From the NCBI GenBank assembly GCA_025210235.1, contig JAOASG010000004.1, positions 1-52,147 on the forward strand: DNA of 52,147 bases. The letters are read 5' to 3'. The position numbers and the translations under genes were made by a program. Positions 17,662 to 26,756 of this stretch are shown here, in pieces (positions within the stretch are counted from its first letter, which is position 1; each line of letters starts with the position of its first letter). The notes beneath the pieces are model-generated. The model worked only from the letters and a program-made list of their open reading frames with translations, was not told the DNA's origin and did no database searches. The DNA is from Vallitalea sp. (lineage in GTDB: Bacteria; Bacillota; Clostridia; Lachnospirales; Vallitaleaceae).

Positions 17662-18732
17662 TTATAATATTTCTTCGACATCTAAAGACATTTCATCTTG
17701 CATATCTATTATAGCCTCACCCACATCCACAATTGGTTTAGAAGGCGTCATACGATGAATAAATATTATTTTACCTATTTGTCCATCAGTTAATTTTACT
17801 TCTCTATGTAAATAATTATATGCAATGTGTTGTAAAAAAATAAATAAATATTTAGTATCAAGTAATCCATAGGATTCTTGCTCAAATAATTTTATAACTT
17901 TAAAAGGAGATGTTTTTTTATGATACGATCTTACAGATGTCATAGCATCATAAATATCTACAATAGATATTATTTTGGCAAAATCATGTATTTGAGTATC
18001 TTTCAAATGGAAAGGATATCCTGATCCATCTATTTTTTCATGATGCATTAATATTCCTAGTTTTATTTCTTCTGGTATATTAAGATTTTTAACAAGATTA
18101 TATCCTATTTCTGGATGCTTTTTTATAATAGCAAATTCTTCATCTGTAAGTTTTCCGGGTTTATTTATAATATCAACATCAATTGATAATTTACCAATAT
18201 CATGCAAAAGGCCCGCTATAGTTAAATTATCGATTTCTTTTTTATCCAGATGTAACCATTGTCCAAAGATATTACAAAGCATAGATACATTTAGAGAATG
18301 AGAATAAGTATATTCATCTAAGCTTTTAAGGTGATTTAAATAATTAAATAATTCACTTTTTGTTTTTAACGTTCTTAGTAAATCTTTGCTAAGATATAAG
18401 AGGTCATCAATATTAATGTTTCCTCCATCACTAATATTATTTAATTGATTTTTTAACTCTTTTCTATTTTCATCATAGCGGTCTTTGAATTTAATAAATT
18501 TTTTATTATATAAAATATTTTCTTCTTCAAATAACTCATACTGTCTTGGAGGAATATATTCTTTTATGTCAACGCTTATAATTTGATATAAATTCATTTT
18601 GAAAATGTGATTTTGTGTAATAATTGAATTACTAGGAATTAAAATTAAACCATTTTCTGTAAGAACATCATTAGCTAATTCCATACCAACTTCAACATCA
18701 TATATGCTGATTCGTTTTTTTATATAATTCAT
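17662..18732 (-). CDS. HD-GYP domain protein (cyclic dinucleotide phosphodiesterase), copy 1
   Basis: 356 residues from ATG 18732, with AAAGAGGT upstream. The 6-codon extension to a TTG at 18750 has no ribosome site. The N-terminal domain (1-65) has the VGMELANDV motif often found before HD-GYP. The HD-GYP core has HD at 177-178 (LLHDIGKLSID), DIINKPGKLTDEEF, HHEKIDGSGYP (GYP at 238-240) and VDIYDAMTSVRSYH. The C-terminal 60 residues (VKLTDGQIGKIIFIHRMTPSKPIV) resemble a PilZ-like beta domain. Likely activity is hydrolysis of c-di-GMP or a related dinucleotide. It is closely related to the gene at 32680-33759. Confidence 0.9.
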   Translation of the reverse strand: MNYIKKRISIYDVEVGMELANDVLTENGLILIPSNSIITQNHIFKMNLYQIISVDIKEYIPPRQYELFEEENILYNKKFIKFKDRYDENRKELKNQLNNISDGGNINIDDLLYLSKDLLRTLKTKSELFNYLNHLKSLDEYTYSHSLNVSMLCNIFGQWLHLDKKEIDNLTIAGLLHDIGKLSIDVDIINKPGKLTDEEFAIIKKHPEIGYNLVKNLNIPEEIKLGILMHHEKIDGSGYPFHLKDTQIHDFAKIISIVDIYDAMTSVRSYHKKTSPFKVIKLFEQESYGLLDTKYLFIFLQHIAYNYLHREVKLTDGQIGKIIFIHRMTPSKPIVDVGEAIIDMQDEMSLDVEEIL

Positions 18733-18976
18733 TTGTAAACCTCTTTTCAATTAATATCTACTTAAAAATCACAATGTAATTTAATATATTATATCAAATT
18801 TTAGCTATGAAATAAACTTTTTTTTTGGTTAGATGATAGACTTAGACTATAAAATAAATTTTATATGTTACTGTGAAAAAAATAATTTTTTATGTATAAA
18901 AAAATATTATAAACAAATAATACTATTGTAATTATTTAAATTGCTAAACTAACATCTAAAATAAAGGAGGTCAATT

Positions 18977-19174
18977 ATGTCTAAAAGAAGAAAATCTAAT
19001 TCATCAAACAATATGCAAGATTGTTATAATATGGATGATAATCAAAGTAAAGAAACATATGATACAGATATGAATAACAATAGGTATAGTAATAATATGA
19101 ACGATGATATGGAAGAAAATAATATGAATAATAGTAATTATAATAATAACAAAAAAAGTAAGTATAAAGAATAA
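18977..19174 (+). CDS. Small Asn/Met-rich low-complexity protein
   Basis: 65 residues from ATG 18977, with a strong AAGGAGG 7 nt upstream and a strong terminator just after the stop. The gene-like framing supports a real protein despite low complexity. The N-terminus is basic (SKRRKSNSS), then come repeated Asn/Asp/Met/Tyr runs and a Lys-rich end. I recognise no family. Asn-rich, disordered small proteins are frequent among spore-layer proteins of Clostridia, but nothing here proves such a role. Confidence 0.65.
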   Translation: MSKRRKSNSSNNMQDCYNMDDNQSKETYDTDMNNNRYSNNMNDDMEENNMNNSNYNNNKKSKYKE

Positions 19175-19183
19175 TATAATTTA

Positions 19184-19212
19184 TTAGCCACCATTAAAAT
19201 GGTGGCTTTCTT
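19184..19212 (+). terminator. Terminator after the Asn-rich gene
   Basis: AGCCACCAT (19186-19194) pairs with ATGGTGGCT (19199-19207) around a four-base loop, followed by TTCTT. Confidence 0.82.
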
Positions 19213-19349
19213 AATTTAATTTCATAAAGTAAAAAATGTAAATAAAGGAAGGAAAATATATAAAGATGTAGAATTTAATAAATATAACATAATATTATAT
19301 GTAATTGTAAAAAAAGGTTTTATTTTTTTGCATACAACGTGTAGACTAA

Positions 19350-19373
19350 ATTGTTCTATGGAATTAGAACAAT
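19350..19373. promoter_or_regulatory. Perfect inverted repeat upstream of the chemoreceptor gene
   Basis: ATTGTTCTA (19350-19358) and TAGAACAAT (19365-19373) around TGGAAT, 70 nt before the start codon. It could be an operator or an RNA hairpin. No matching regulator is identified. Confidence 0.45.
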
Positions 19374-19442
19374 TATAATAAAAAATGAACAAAATATATT
19401 GTTTACAATTACTTATAAAAAATACAGTTAAGGAGGCTTTAA

Positions 19443-21554
19443 ATGAAATCAATTAAAAGTAGAATGATGATAAATATTACAATAAGTGTCTCAGCAATAC
19501 TTTTAGCAATTATTATTATTGTAGGTACACAATCACGAGATAATTCTCTAAACAATGCATATAATGCTTCTAAATTGCAAGGAGAATTAGCTTCAAATGA
19601 AGTTGGAGTAGAATTAAATAAAGCAATGTTTATAGCAAGGACTCTAGGAAAAAGCATGGAAGGATTAAAAAAACAAAGCTTAATTGATAGATCAAGTATA
19701 AACAACATGCTAAAGAGTACTCTAAAAGATAATAAAGGGGTTTCAGGTATTTGGACTGTGTGGGAACCTAATTCTTTAGATGGAAAAGATAATGAGTATA
19801 TGAATACTTCAGGACACGATGAAACAGGTAGATTTATTCCTAATTGGTTATGGAAGAATGATAATATTATTAATGTTCCATGCATAGACTATGATCTATC
19901 AGATAAGAGTGATTATTATTCTTTAGTTAAAAATGCTGATAAAGAGATTATATTAGATCCTTTTAAGTACGAAGTAGATGGAGAAGAGGTATTAATGACC
20001 TCTCTTGTAGTCCCAATAAAAGTTAGTGAAAAATTTGTAGGAGCTATCGGTATTGATATAACTTTGGACAAGTTACAATTAATTAGTAATGAAATTAAGT
20101 TATTTGAAAATGGATATGGAGTTATAGTATCAAACAATGGAACATATGTAACACATAAAGTAAAAGAATCAATAGGGTCTAATATGTTTGACCTTAATAT
20201 GAAGGATAAAGAAAAAGCAAGAACAAAAATAAGTGGTGGAGAATATTATAATGTTAAAGAAAAGTCAGTATTGACTAATAAACAAAGCTACATACAATAT
20301 ATTCCGATAAATATTGGTAGAACAATGACTCCATGGAGTGTTAAAACTGTTGTATCTTTTGAAGAGATTACAAAACAAGCAGATGACTTAATTTTAATAC
20401 TAATTATTATAGGGGTCATAGGATTATTAATATTAATAATAGTAATTTATATGATTTCTAAGAGGATTGCAGATCCAATAAGAGTATTATCAAAATTAAT
20501 TGAAAGATTATCAAATTATGATTTGAGTTTTGATAAAAAATCTAAGGCTATAAAGTACTTAAAAAGAAAAGATGAAATTGGAAATATTGCTAATTCAATA
20601 GCTAAAATGCAATTAAATTTTACCGATTTAATTAAAAAGATTTCTCTAACTTCTCAACAAGTGGCATCCTCATCAGAGGAGTTAACAGCAACTAGTCAGC
20701 AATCTGCAACAGCTTCTGAAGAAGTTGCTAAAACAATAGAAAATATTGCAAAAGGAGCTAGTGAACAAGCTAGGGATACTTCAAATGCAGCAGATAACAT
20801 TACTGAGTTAGGAGTTTTAATAGAAAACAATGAGGAAGAATTAATTCATTTAAATGAGACAACAGATAAAGTTATTCAGTTAAAAGAAGAAGGAATGGAT
20901 AATATAAATCAATTGGTAGAAATAACTGTTACTAATAAAAAAGCTACAGAAGAAATTAATAATGTAATTGTTAACACAAATGAAAGTGCAGAAAAAATAT
21001 ATCAAGCTAGTCAAATGATTAAAAATATTGCAGATCAAACGAATCTATTAGCATTAAATGCAGCCATTGAAGCGGCTAGGGCTGGAGAAGCAGGAAAAGG
21101 ATTTGCAGTAGTAGCTGATGAAATTAGAAAACTAGCTGAGCAATCAGATGAGTTTACCGAAGAAATTTCAACTATTATTAATGAGTTAAAAAATAAAACA
21201 GATAATGCTGTTACTACAATGCATGAAATTTTAGAAGTTGTTACTAAACAAAGCCAAAGTGTAGATAATACTAAGATTAAATTTGAGGGCATTGCTGATG
21301 CGATAGAAAAGACTAAAGATGCTATTGAAATATTAAATAATTCTAGCAAAAAAATGGATACTAAAAAAGTAAATATAACAGATGTGGTTGAGAATTTATC
21401 TTCAATTTCAGAAGAAAATGCAGCTGGTACACAGCAAGCATCTGCTTCAGTTGAGCAGCAAACAGCTTCTATGGAAGAAATAGCGAGTTCTAGTGAATCA
21501 CTAGCTAATTTAGCTGAAGAAATGAATAATAGTATTACTAAATTTAAATATTAG
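19443..21554 (+). CDS. Methyl-accepting chemotaxis protein with an extracellular Cache-type sensor
   Basis: 703 residues from ATG 19443 behind AAGGAGG. TM1 spans about 9-28. The extracellular sensor (about 35-312) has the double-Cache pattern ([40 protein letters not shown]), which in this family binds amino acids or other small ligands. TM2 spans about 315-338, then HAMP ([17 protein letters not shown]), and a long coiled-coil signalling domain with hairpin tip [20 protein letters not shown] around 529-568 that contacts CheA and CheW. No C-terminal CheR-tethering pentapeptide is present. Single gene with its own terminator. It implies motility. Confidence 0.95.
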   Translation: MKSIKSRMMINITISVSAILLAIIIIVGTQSRDNSLNNAYNASKLQGELASNEVGVELNKAMFIARTLGKSMEGLKKQSLIDRSSINNMLKSTLKDNKGVSGIWTVWEPNSLDGKDNEYMNTSGHDETGRFIPNWLWKNDNIINVPCIDYDLSDKSDYYSLVKNADKEIILDPFKYEVDGEEVLMTSLVVPIKVSEKFVGAIGIDITLDKLQLISNEIKLFENGYGVIVSNNGTYVTHKVKESIGSNMFDLNMKDKEKARTKISGGEYYNVKEKSVLTNKQSYIQYIPINIGRTMTPWSVKTVVSFEEITKQADDLILILIIIGVIGLLILIIVIYMISKRIADPIRVLSKLIERLSNYDLSFDKKSKAIKYLKRKDEIGNIANSIAKMQLNFTDLIKKISLTSQQVASSSEELTATSQQSATASEEVAKTIENIAKGASEQARDTSNAADNITELGVLIENNEEELIHLNETTDKVIQLKEEGMDNINQLVEITVTNKKATEEINNVIVNTNESAEKIYQASQMIKNIADQTNLLALNAAIEAARAGEAGKGFAVVADEIRKLAEQSDEFTEEISTIINELKNKTDNAVTTMHEILEVVTKQSQSVDNTKIKFEGIADAIEKTKDAIEILNNSSKKMDTKKVNITDVVENLSSISEENAAGTQQASASVEQQTASMEEIASSSESLANLAEEMNNSITKFKY

Positions 21555-21571
21555 AGTATCTAGAGGTTGTT

Positions 21572-21618
21572 AGCTTTTATATAACCATAATATTATTGGT
21601 TATATAAAAGCTTTTTTA
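21572..21618 (+). terminator. Strong terminator after the chemoreceptor gene
   Basis: 16-bp stem AGCTTTTATATAACCA (21572-21587) with TGGTTATATAAAAGCT (21597-21612), then a T-run. Confidence 0.92.
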
Positions 21619-21640
21619 ATAACTCAATTGGTATATCTTG

Positions 21641-21668
21641 TTGAGAATATTTTAACTTATGATATAAT
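21641..21668 (+). promoter_or_regulatory. sigma-A-type promoter of the ABC-F gene
   Basis: TTGAGA (21641-21646), 16-bp spacer and TATAAT (21663-21668), with a TG giving an extended -10. It lies 38 nt before the start codon. Confidence 0.75.
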
Positions 21669-21706
21669 TAATATGGTTAAATACTTATAGATGGGTAGGT
21701 CATAAG

Positions 21707-23626
21707 ATGAATATATTGTCAGCAGAAAACCTTTGTAAGAGTTATTCGGAGAAAATTTTATTTAGTGATATTTCCTTTGGGATTGATGATAGAGATAAGA
21801 TAGGATTAATAGGTGTTAATGGTACAGGTAAGTCTACTTTACTTAAATCTTTAGTAGGGATAGAATCCCTTGATAGTGGAAAAGTTACTACTAGTAGGGA
21901 TGCAAAAATTCAATATTTATCACAAAATCCTTATTTTGATAGTGAATCTACGGTATTACAGCAAATATTTAAAGGTGACAGTGAAGTAATGAAACTAATC
22001 CGTAAGTATGAGTTAGTTGTTCAGAAGTTAGAAAAGGAATATGATAATGAAGTATTACAAAAGCAATTAAATGAGATAAATAATGAGATGGATTCTCTTG
22101 ATGCTTGGAAAATAGAAAGTGAAGCAAAACGTATTTTAACAAAGTTAGGTATTAGAAATTATGAAGCTAAAATGGGGGTTTTATCAGGAGGACAAAGAAA
22201 AAGAGTAGCCCTTGCTGCGGCTTTAATACAACCTGCTGATTTGCTTATATTAGATGAACCTACTAACCATATTGATGATACTTTAATAGAGTGGCTTGAG
22301 GATTATTTAAATAATTGTAAAGGTGCTCTTTTAATGATTACTCATGATAGATATTTTCTTGATAGAGTGACGAATAGAATATTAGAACTTGATAATGGAA
22401 AATTATATTCTTATCTAGGTAATTACAGCGTGTTTTTAGAAAAAAAGGCTGAACGAGAGCAGGAAGTTATTAATAAAGAACTAAAGAGAAGAAATTTATT
22501 TAAAACAGAATTAGAATGGATACGAACAGGAGCAAGAGCTAGATCAACGAAACAGAAGGCAAGAATAGATAGGTTTGAAAAACTAAAAGATGAAAAAGTG
22601 AACCTAAGAGATACTAATATGGAAATTACAGTAGGTTCAAGAAGATTAGGGAAAAAAATAATTAATATTAATAACGTTACAAAGAAATTTGATGGAAATG
22701 ATGTTATAAAAGACTTTAAATACATTGTTCTTAGAAATGATAGAGTAGGCATTATAGGAGCTAATGGTCAAGGAAAATCTACTTTATTAAATTTAATTGA
22801 TGGGAAGATAGAGTCTGATAGTGGTAGTATTGAAATCGGGGATACAGTAGTTATTGGATATTATTCACAAGAGAATTTTGAAATGGATGAAAATTTAAGA
22901 GTTATTGACTATATTCAAGAAGTTGCAGAGTACATCACCGCGAAAGATAATAAAATTATTACAGCTTCTCAAATGTTAGAACGTTTTTTGTTTTCTAAGG
23001 AAATGCAATACACAATAATTAATCGATTATCCGGCGGAGAAAAAAGAAGGTTATATTTGCTTAGAGTACTTATGAAAAATCCTAATATTCTTCTATTAGA
23101 TGAACCTACAAATGATCTTGATGTACAGACTCTTACAATATTAGAAGAGTATATTGAGAACTTTGAAGGTGCAGTAATTACTGTATCTCACGATAGATAT
23201 TTTCTAGACAAAACATGTGATAAGCTATTTGTATTTATAGGTGATGGTGAAGTGAAGCAATTTACAGGCAATTATACTAACTATATTAAGATTAACCCTA
23301 ATACTGTAGGGAGTAATCATATTGATAATAATAAAACAAAAGTTACCCAAAAAGAAAAAGCAAAGTCTAGTTATAAGAATAAACAAAGAGCATTAAAATT
23401 TACTTATAAAGAAAAAAACGAGTATGAAAAGATTGATGAGAACATAGAAAATGTTGAGAAAAAAATTAATAAAGTAGAAGAGAAGATTGGTAAGGCAGGC
23501 AGTGATTTTATAATGTTACAGGAGCTTACCAATGAAAAAGATAAGTTAGAATCTGAACTTGAGACGTTGATGGATAGATGGGAGTATTTAAATGAATTAG
23601 CGGAAAAGATTAAGAACGGGGAGTAA
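21707..23626 (+). CDS. ABC-F family ATPase, Uup-like
   Basis: 639 residues from ATG 21707. There are two ABC modules without membrane segments. The first has Walker A GVNGTGKST (about 38) and signature LSGGQRKRV. The second has GANGQGKST (about 351) and LSGGEKRRL. Both have Walker B LDEPTN, and both are followed by HDRYFLD. The inter-domain linker has the Uup-type RTGARARSTKQKARIDRF. The C-terminus (about 540-639) is a charged coiled coil, as in Uup. ABC-F proteins act on the ribosome. Uup-type members are housekeeping translation factors rather than antibiotic-resistance proteins, though the latter cannot be excluded. The 3' end overlaps the convergent DUF554 gene by 30 nt. Confidence 0.92.
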   Translation: MNILSAENLCKSYSEKILFSDISFGIDDRDKIGLIGVNGTGKSTLLKSLVGIESLDSGKVTTSRDAKIQYLSQNPYFDSESTVLQQIFKGDSEVMKLIRKYELVVQKLEKEYDNEVLQKQLNEINNEMDSLDAWKIESEAKRILTKLGIRNYEAKMGVLSGGQRKRVALAAALIQPADLLILDEPTNHIDDTLIEWLEDYLNNCKGALLMITHDRYFLDRVTNRILELDNGKLYSYLGNYSVFLEKKAEREQEVINKELKRRNLFKTELEWIRTGARARSTKQKARIDRFEKLKDEKVNLRDTNMEITVGSRRLGKKIININNVTKKFDGNDVIKDFKYIVLRNDRVGIIGANGQGKSTLLNLIDGKIESDSGSIEIGDTVVIGYYSQENFEMDENLRVIDYIQEVAEYITAKDNKIITASQMLERFLFSKEMQYTIINRLSGGEKRRLYLLRVLMKNPNILLLDEPTNDLDVQTLTILEEYIENFEGAVITVSHDRYFLDKTCDKLFVFIGDGEVKQFTGNYTNYIKINPNTVGSNHIDNNKTKVTQKEKAKSSYKNKQRALKFTYKEKNEYEKIDENIENVEKKINKVEEKIGKAGSDFIMLQELTNEKDKLESELETLMDRWEYLNELAEKIKNGE

Positions 23627-24295
23627 TATGTAATAAAGTACTGGAATAATTAAAGCTGGTAATAAATTAATTGTTTTTATTTTTTTGATTTCTAGAATAT
23701 TGATTCCAGTGCTAAAAATTAATATTCCTCCTATAATAGATATTTGTCCTAACATTTCAGTTGTTACAAATGGAGCGATAAGTTGAGCTGATAAGTAAAT
23801 TAATGTTTGCCATAAAAATAAAACTATTGCAGAAAGTATTATACCTATTCCAAAAGTAGATGCTAAAATTAGTGATGTTATTCCGTCAAGTAGTGCATTA
23901 ATAAATAGTAATGTATTATCATTTTTTAATGCACTTTCCATTGGACCTAAAATGGACATAGTGCCTATACAAAAAAGAAGTACAGCAGTAGTTAGGCCTT
24001 CAATTATATTATTTTCTTTATTACCGCTAAATCGACTACTTAATTTGCCAACTTTCCCTTCGATATTTATAAATTCACCAATTAATCCACCTACAACAAG
24101 ACTAATAATAAACAATAGAGGTTCATTACTTTTGCTTATATTAGTTACTATCCATGAAATTCCTAAAGAAATTGCAACTAAACCTATTGATTGAGTTAAT
24201 ATAGACTTATAATTCTCTTTAATTCCCTTTTTTAATATAGAACCAATGCAACTACCAATAATAATTGTACTTGTATTAACTATAGTTCCTAGCAT
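23597..24295 (-). CDS. DUF554 family membrane protein (YdfK-like)
   Basis: 232 residues from ATG 24295, with AGGAGGT upstream. The family N-terminus is present (MLGTIVNTSTIIIGSCIGSILKKGI), and about seven hydrophobic segments are separated by short loops, including GGLIGEFINIE, CIGTMSILGPMESAL and LSAQLIAPFV. DUF554 proteins are integral membrane proteins, possibly transporters, with no established substrate. The 3' end overlaps the end of the ABC-F gene on the other strand. Confidence 0.9.
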   Translation of the reverse strand: MLGTIVNTSTIIIGSCIGSILKKGIKENYKSILTQSIGLVAISLGISWIVTNISKSNEPLLFIISLVVGGLIGEFINIEGKVGKLSSRFSGNKENNIIEGLTTAVLLFCIGTMSILGPMESALKNDNTLLFINALLDGITSLILASTFGIGIILSAIVLFLWQTLIYLSAQLIAPFVTTEMLGQISIIGGILIFSTGINILEIKKIKTINLLPALIIPVLYYILLPVLNLFR

Positions 24296-24380
24296 GATTA
24301 CCTCCTGAAAATAAAATAATATCTATATATATTAAAAACTATCCAGTAAGGGGAGAGTCAAGCTTTATATTATAAAAAAC

Positions 24381-25196
24381 TTATTTTCTTACTGGAATTT
24401 GTATTTCTGTAAGGTAATCATCTTTATTATTTGATTTATATTGGTTGATTATAACTCTTTCGATAGCATCTCCAGTAATTTGATAATTATTTTTCTCTAA
24501 AAATGATAAAATACTTTTATAATGTATGCTAGATTCCTTATGGTCACAGCCATTATAATAAATACAAGCATATTGACTTTTGGGTAGTGTTTTGACATAT
24601 GAGTTATTTAAATCTTCTTCTAATAAAATAAAAATTGAATTATAATTATTAAAGACTCCCTTTTTTATATTATTTATATCTATAGTAAGACCTACTCTGC
24701 CGATCATAATACTAGAAGAAATATTAGCTATATTTTCTAGCTTTCTTAAAGATATTTCAAGTTCAGAATTACATTTTATTTTTTCATTTAAACTAATAAT
24801 TTTACGTTTTTCAATTTGTTTTATTATTACTTGTTCTGTCTTTATTTTTTTGGATTCCTCAATTTCTTTAATCTGATTATCAAATCTATTAATAATTATT
24901 TTCAATTGTTCAATTTTTTTCATATATATATCTTTCTGACATTCCAGTATATTTATAAAATGATCAAGATTTCTAACTTCTAAATAATTTTTTATGTCTT
25001 TTAAAGGTATACCTAAAAATTTTAAATAGTTAATAGTGTTTAATTGTTCAAATTGTTCTATCGAATAATATCTATACCCATTGTCTTTATTCACTTCAAT
25101 AGGTTTAAATAATTCTATTTTATCATAATATCTTAGAGTTTTAATAGATATGTTAAATAGTTTAGATATATCACCAATAGATAATTTGTTATTCAT
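24381..25196 (-). CDS. MerR family regulator with a GyrI-like effector domain (BmrR type)
   Basis: 271 residues from ATG 25196. The N-terminal MerR winged helix is SIGDISKLFNISIKTLRYYDKIELFKP, followed by GYRYYSIEQFEQLNTINYLKFLGIPL. The coiled coil spans about 75-120. The C-terminal domain (about 125-271) resembles the GyrI-like drug-binding fold, ending YLTEIQIPVRK, as in BmrR-type multidrug sensors. Such proteins activate efflux genes by untwisting a promoter with a 19-20 bp spacer. No efflux gene is adjacent, so the target is unknown. Downstream is the DUF554 gene after an 85-nt gap. Confidence 0.9.
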   Translation of the reverse strand: MNNKLSIGDISKLFNISIKTLRYYDKIELFKPIEVNKDNGYRYYSIEQFEQLNTINYLKFLGIPLKDIKNYLEVRNLDHFINILECQKDIYMKKIEQLKIIINRFDNQIKEIEESKKIKTEQVIIKQIEKRKIISLNEKIKCNSELEISLRKLENIANISSSIMIGRVGLTIDINNIKKGVFNNYNSIFILLEEDLNNSYVKTLPKSQYACIYYNGCDHKESSIHYKSILSFLEKNNYQITGDAIERVIINQYKSNNKDDYLTEIQIPVRK

Positions 25197-25232
25197 AAAT
25201 ATAATCCTCTTTTCGAATTATTATCTATTAAT

Positions 25233-25379
25233 TTATAATAGATAAAAGGGTAGATCGTTATTATTTTTTTTGATTTTTATGTCTTCTGTTTTTTTAACTT
25301 CTGAATTCATCTTAGGTAGTTCTGTTTTTATTTTTTCGGTTTGTTTTCCTAAAGCATCTTTTAAAACATCTTTTTTCAT
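25233..25379 (-). CDS. 48-residue Lys-rich protein immediately downstream of parA
   Basis: 48 residues from ATG 25379. The start codon directly abuts the parA stop (25380-25382), and AGGAGG lies in the last parA codons. This is strong evidence for a translated, coupled gene. The protein starts MKKDVLKDALGKQTEKIK and is highly charged: mainly lysine, with glutamate, aspartate and asparagine. It has no membrane segment or known fold and is probably helical at the N-terminus. Small basic partners often stimulate ParA ATPase activity, so a ParA partner or cargo adaptor is a reasonable hypothesis. Confidence 0.68.
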   Translation of the reverse strand: MKKDVLKDALGKQTEKIKTELPKMNSEVKKTEDIKIKKNNNDLPFYLL

Positions 25380-26138
25380 CTAGAATCCTCCTTTACTTTC
25401 TATTTCTTTTATAAGTAATTCGTAATCATGAGCTCCATTAGAATGTGGTTTGTACTCAAATATGGACTGTTTAAATATTGGTGATTCCGCTAAAGCTACA
25501 TTTTTTCTAATATATGTATCTAAAAACTTATCTTTAAAAACTTTTTTTAGATTTTCATACTGAATGGTGTTGAGGTTATTTCTAGTATCATGCATTGTAG
25601 CAAAAAGATATTTTAATTCTGTTTGTATATTTAGACCTTCTTTAATGTAATTAAGTGTTTCTAATAAAAGTTTAACTCCTTCAACAGCAAAGTATTCGGT
25701 TTGAACAGGAACAATAATATTATCAGAAGCAACAATTGCATTTGTTGTTACTAAGCTAAATGAAGGAGAACTATCATAGAATATATAGTCATAATTATTA
25801 TGTAGTTTATTAAGTGCTCGTTGAAGAATAAATTCTCTTCCATATATACCATTTATCCTAGGTTCAAGAGTTGACATAAGAAGACTTGAAGGGAGTAAAT
25901 CAATATTGTCTTTTACTCTTATAATGACTTCGTTAATATCTTTTTCTCCAGTAAATACTTGAAATATACCAGGACGATACATATCATAATTTATAAGTGA
26001 ACTGGTTAAATTACTTTGCATATCGCAGTCTACAACAAGAATCTTATTATTTTTCATAGCTAAATATGAGACAATATTAATAATAGAAGTAGTTTTTGCA
26101 CAGCCACCTTTTAAGTTAAAAAAACATATTTTTTTCAT
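25380..26138 (-). CDS. Orphan ParA-type ATPase
   Basis: 252 residues from ATG 26138. It has the deviant Walker A KGGCAKTTS (about 10-18), the Walker A' aspartate VVDCDMQSNLT (lysine-free) and Walker B IFYDSSPSFS. The middle of the protein contains PVQTEYFAVEGVKLL. ParA proteins form ATP-dependent patterns on DNA that segregate plasmids or chromosomes or position cargoes such as chemoreceptors and microcompartments. The usual partners, ParB and parS, are absent. Instead a 48-residue gene follows with no gap. It is therefore more likely a cargo-positioning or novel partition system than the chromosomal Soj. A plasmid or prophage remnant is the alternative. Confidence 0.93.
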   Translation of the reverse strand: MKKICFFNLKGGCAKTTSIINIVSYLAMKNNKILVVDCDMQSNLTSSLINYDMYRPGIFQVFTGEKDINEVIIRVKDNIDLLPSSLLMSTLEPRINGIYGREFILQRALNKLHNNYDYIFYDSSPSFSLVTTNAIVASDNIIVPVQTEYFAVEGVKLLLETLNYIKEGLNIQTELKYLFATMHDTRNNLNTIQYENLKKVFKDKFLDTYIRKNVALAESPIFKQSIFEYKPHSNGAHDYELLIKEIESKGGF

Positions 26139-26305
26139 TCTCTCACCTTTTTCTTTAAATATAGTAAAATTTTATCATATATTATATAGATGTACAATGT
26201 TAACAAAATCTATCTCTTAACTTATTAAAGAATATTATAATAAAAAATAACATATTCTATAATTACAATTCATGGATATTTAATAAATAAGCTAGGAGTG
26301 ATATA

Positions 26306-26572
26306 ATGGCTATTTTTGATAATTTTATCGATCAGTTTGATAGCATTACAGAAGGATTAGAAAAGTTATTTGTAAATGAAGATTATATATTTGTTAGTGA
26401 TAATGATGGAGAAATAATATGTACTTTATATAACAATAAGGAAGGAAGAGAACTACTTGATAAGTATTTAGAAGATAATTTTCTAGCAAAAGAAGATGTG
26501 AATATATCTATAATGGATACACTAGAAAGTGAAGATGTAGAAGAATTATTTAAAAAGAATTTTTTAGTATAA
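26306..26572 (+). CDS. Small acidic hypothetical protein, divergent from parA
   Basis: 88 residues from ATG 26306, with TAGGAGTG upstream. It is strongly acidic, especially toward the C-terminus (DTLESEDVEELFKK). Its predicted secondary structure is helix, a beta pair (DYIFVSDNDGEIICTLY) and helix. I recognise no family. It is divergently transcribed from parA across 167 nt and has its own terminator. Divergence suggests shared regulation, but no common function is shown. Confidence 0.6.
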   Translation: MAIFDNFIDQFDSITEGLEKLFVNEDYIFVSDNDGEIICTLYNNKEGRELLDKYLEDNFLAKEDVNISIMDTLESEDVEELFKKNFLV

Positions 26573-26589
26573 TATTATATTTGAATAGT

Positions 26590-26630
26590 AAGTCATAAAT
26601 CTTATAATTTAGGATTTATGACCTTTTTTT
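26590..26630 (+). terminator. Terminator after the acidic small gene
   Basis: GTCATAAATC (26592-26601) pairs with GATTTATGAC (26613-26622), followed by CTTTTTTT. Confidence 0.87.
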
Positions 26631-26680
26631 ATTTATTTGAAATTAAGGTTAACGTATTTTGTATCATAGATACATAGTAA

Positions 26681-26727
26681 GCGGTTAATAACTAATCAAA
26701 TTAATATGTTATTAACCGTTGTTTTTG
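26681..26727 (+). terminator. Second terminator-like hairpin upstream of the GntR operon
   Basis: GCGGTTAATAAC (26681-26692) pairs with GTTATTAACCGT (26708-26719), then TGTTTTTG. It lies about 50 nt after the first terminator and insulates the next operon. Confidence 0.7.
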
Positions 26728-26756
26728 TTGACATTGTACCAACTGTATTATATAAT
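26728..26756 (+). promoter_or_regulatory. Consensus sigma-A promoter of the GntR/ABC operon
   Basis: TTGACA (26728-26733), a 17-bp spacer and TATAAT (26751-26756), perfect at both elements. The -10 sits entirely inside the palindromic operator 26733-26775, so binding there should block transcription. Confidence 0.9.

Noticed and set aside
19222..19885. Minus-strand open frames opposite the chemoreceptor and its leader
   Set aside because: They lie opposite coding or leader DNA, have no ribosome site and show no recognisable protein features.
21707..23626. Antibiotic-resistance ABC-F protein
   Set aside because: The linker and C-terminal coiled coil fit the housekeeping Uup type, and there is no leader peptide or attenuator of the kind that often precedes resistance ABC-F genes.
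26590..26727. CRISPR array or regulatory RNA between the acidic gene and the GntR operon
   Set aside because: Only two terminator hairpins and an operator are present, without repeats or spacers.
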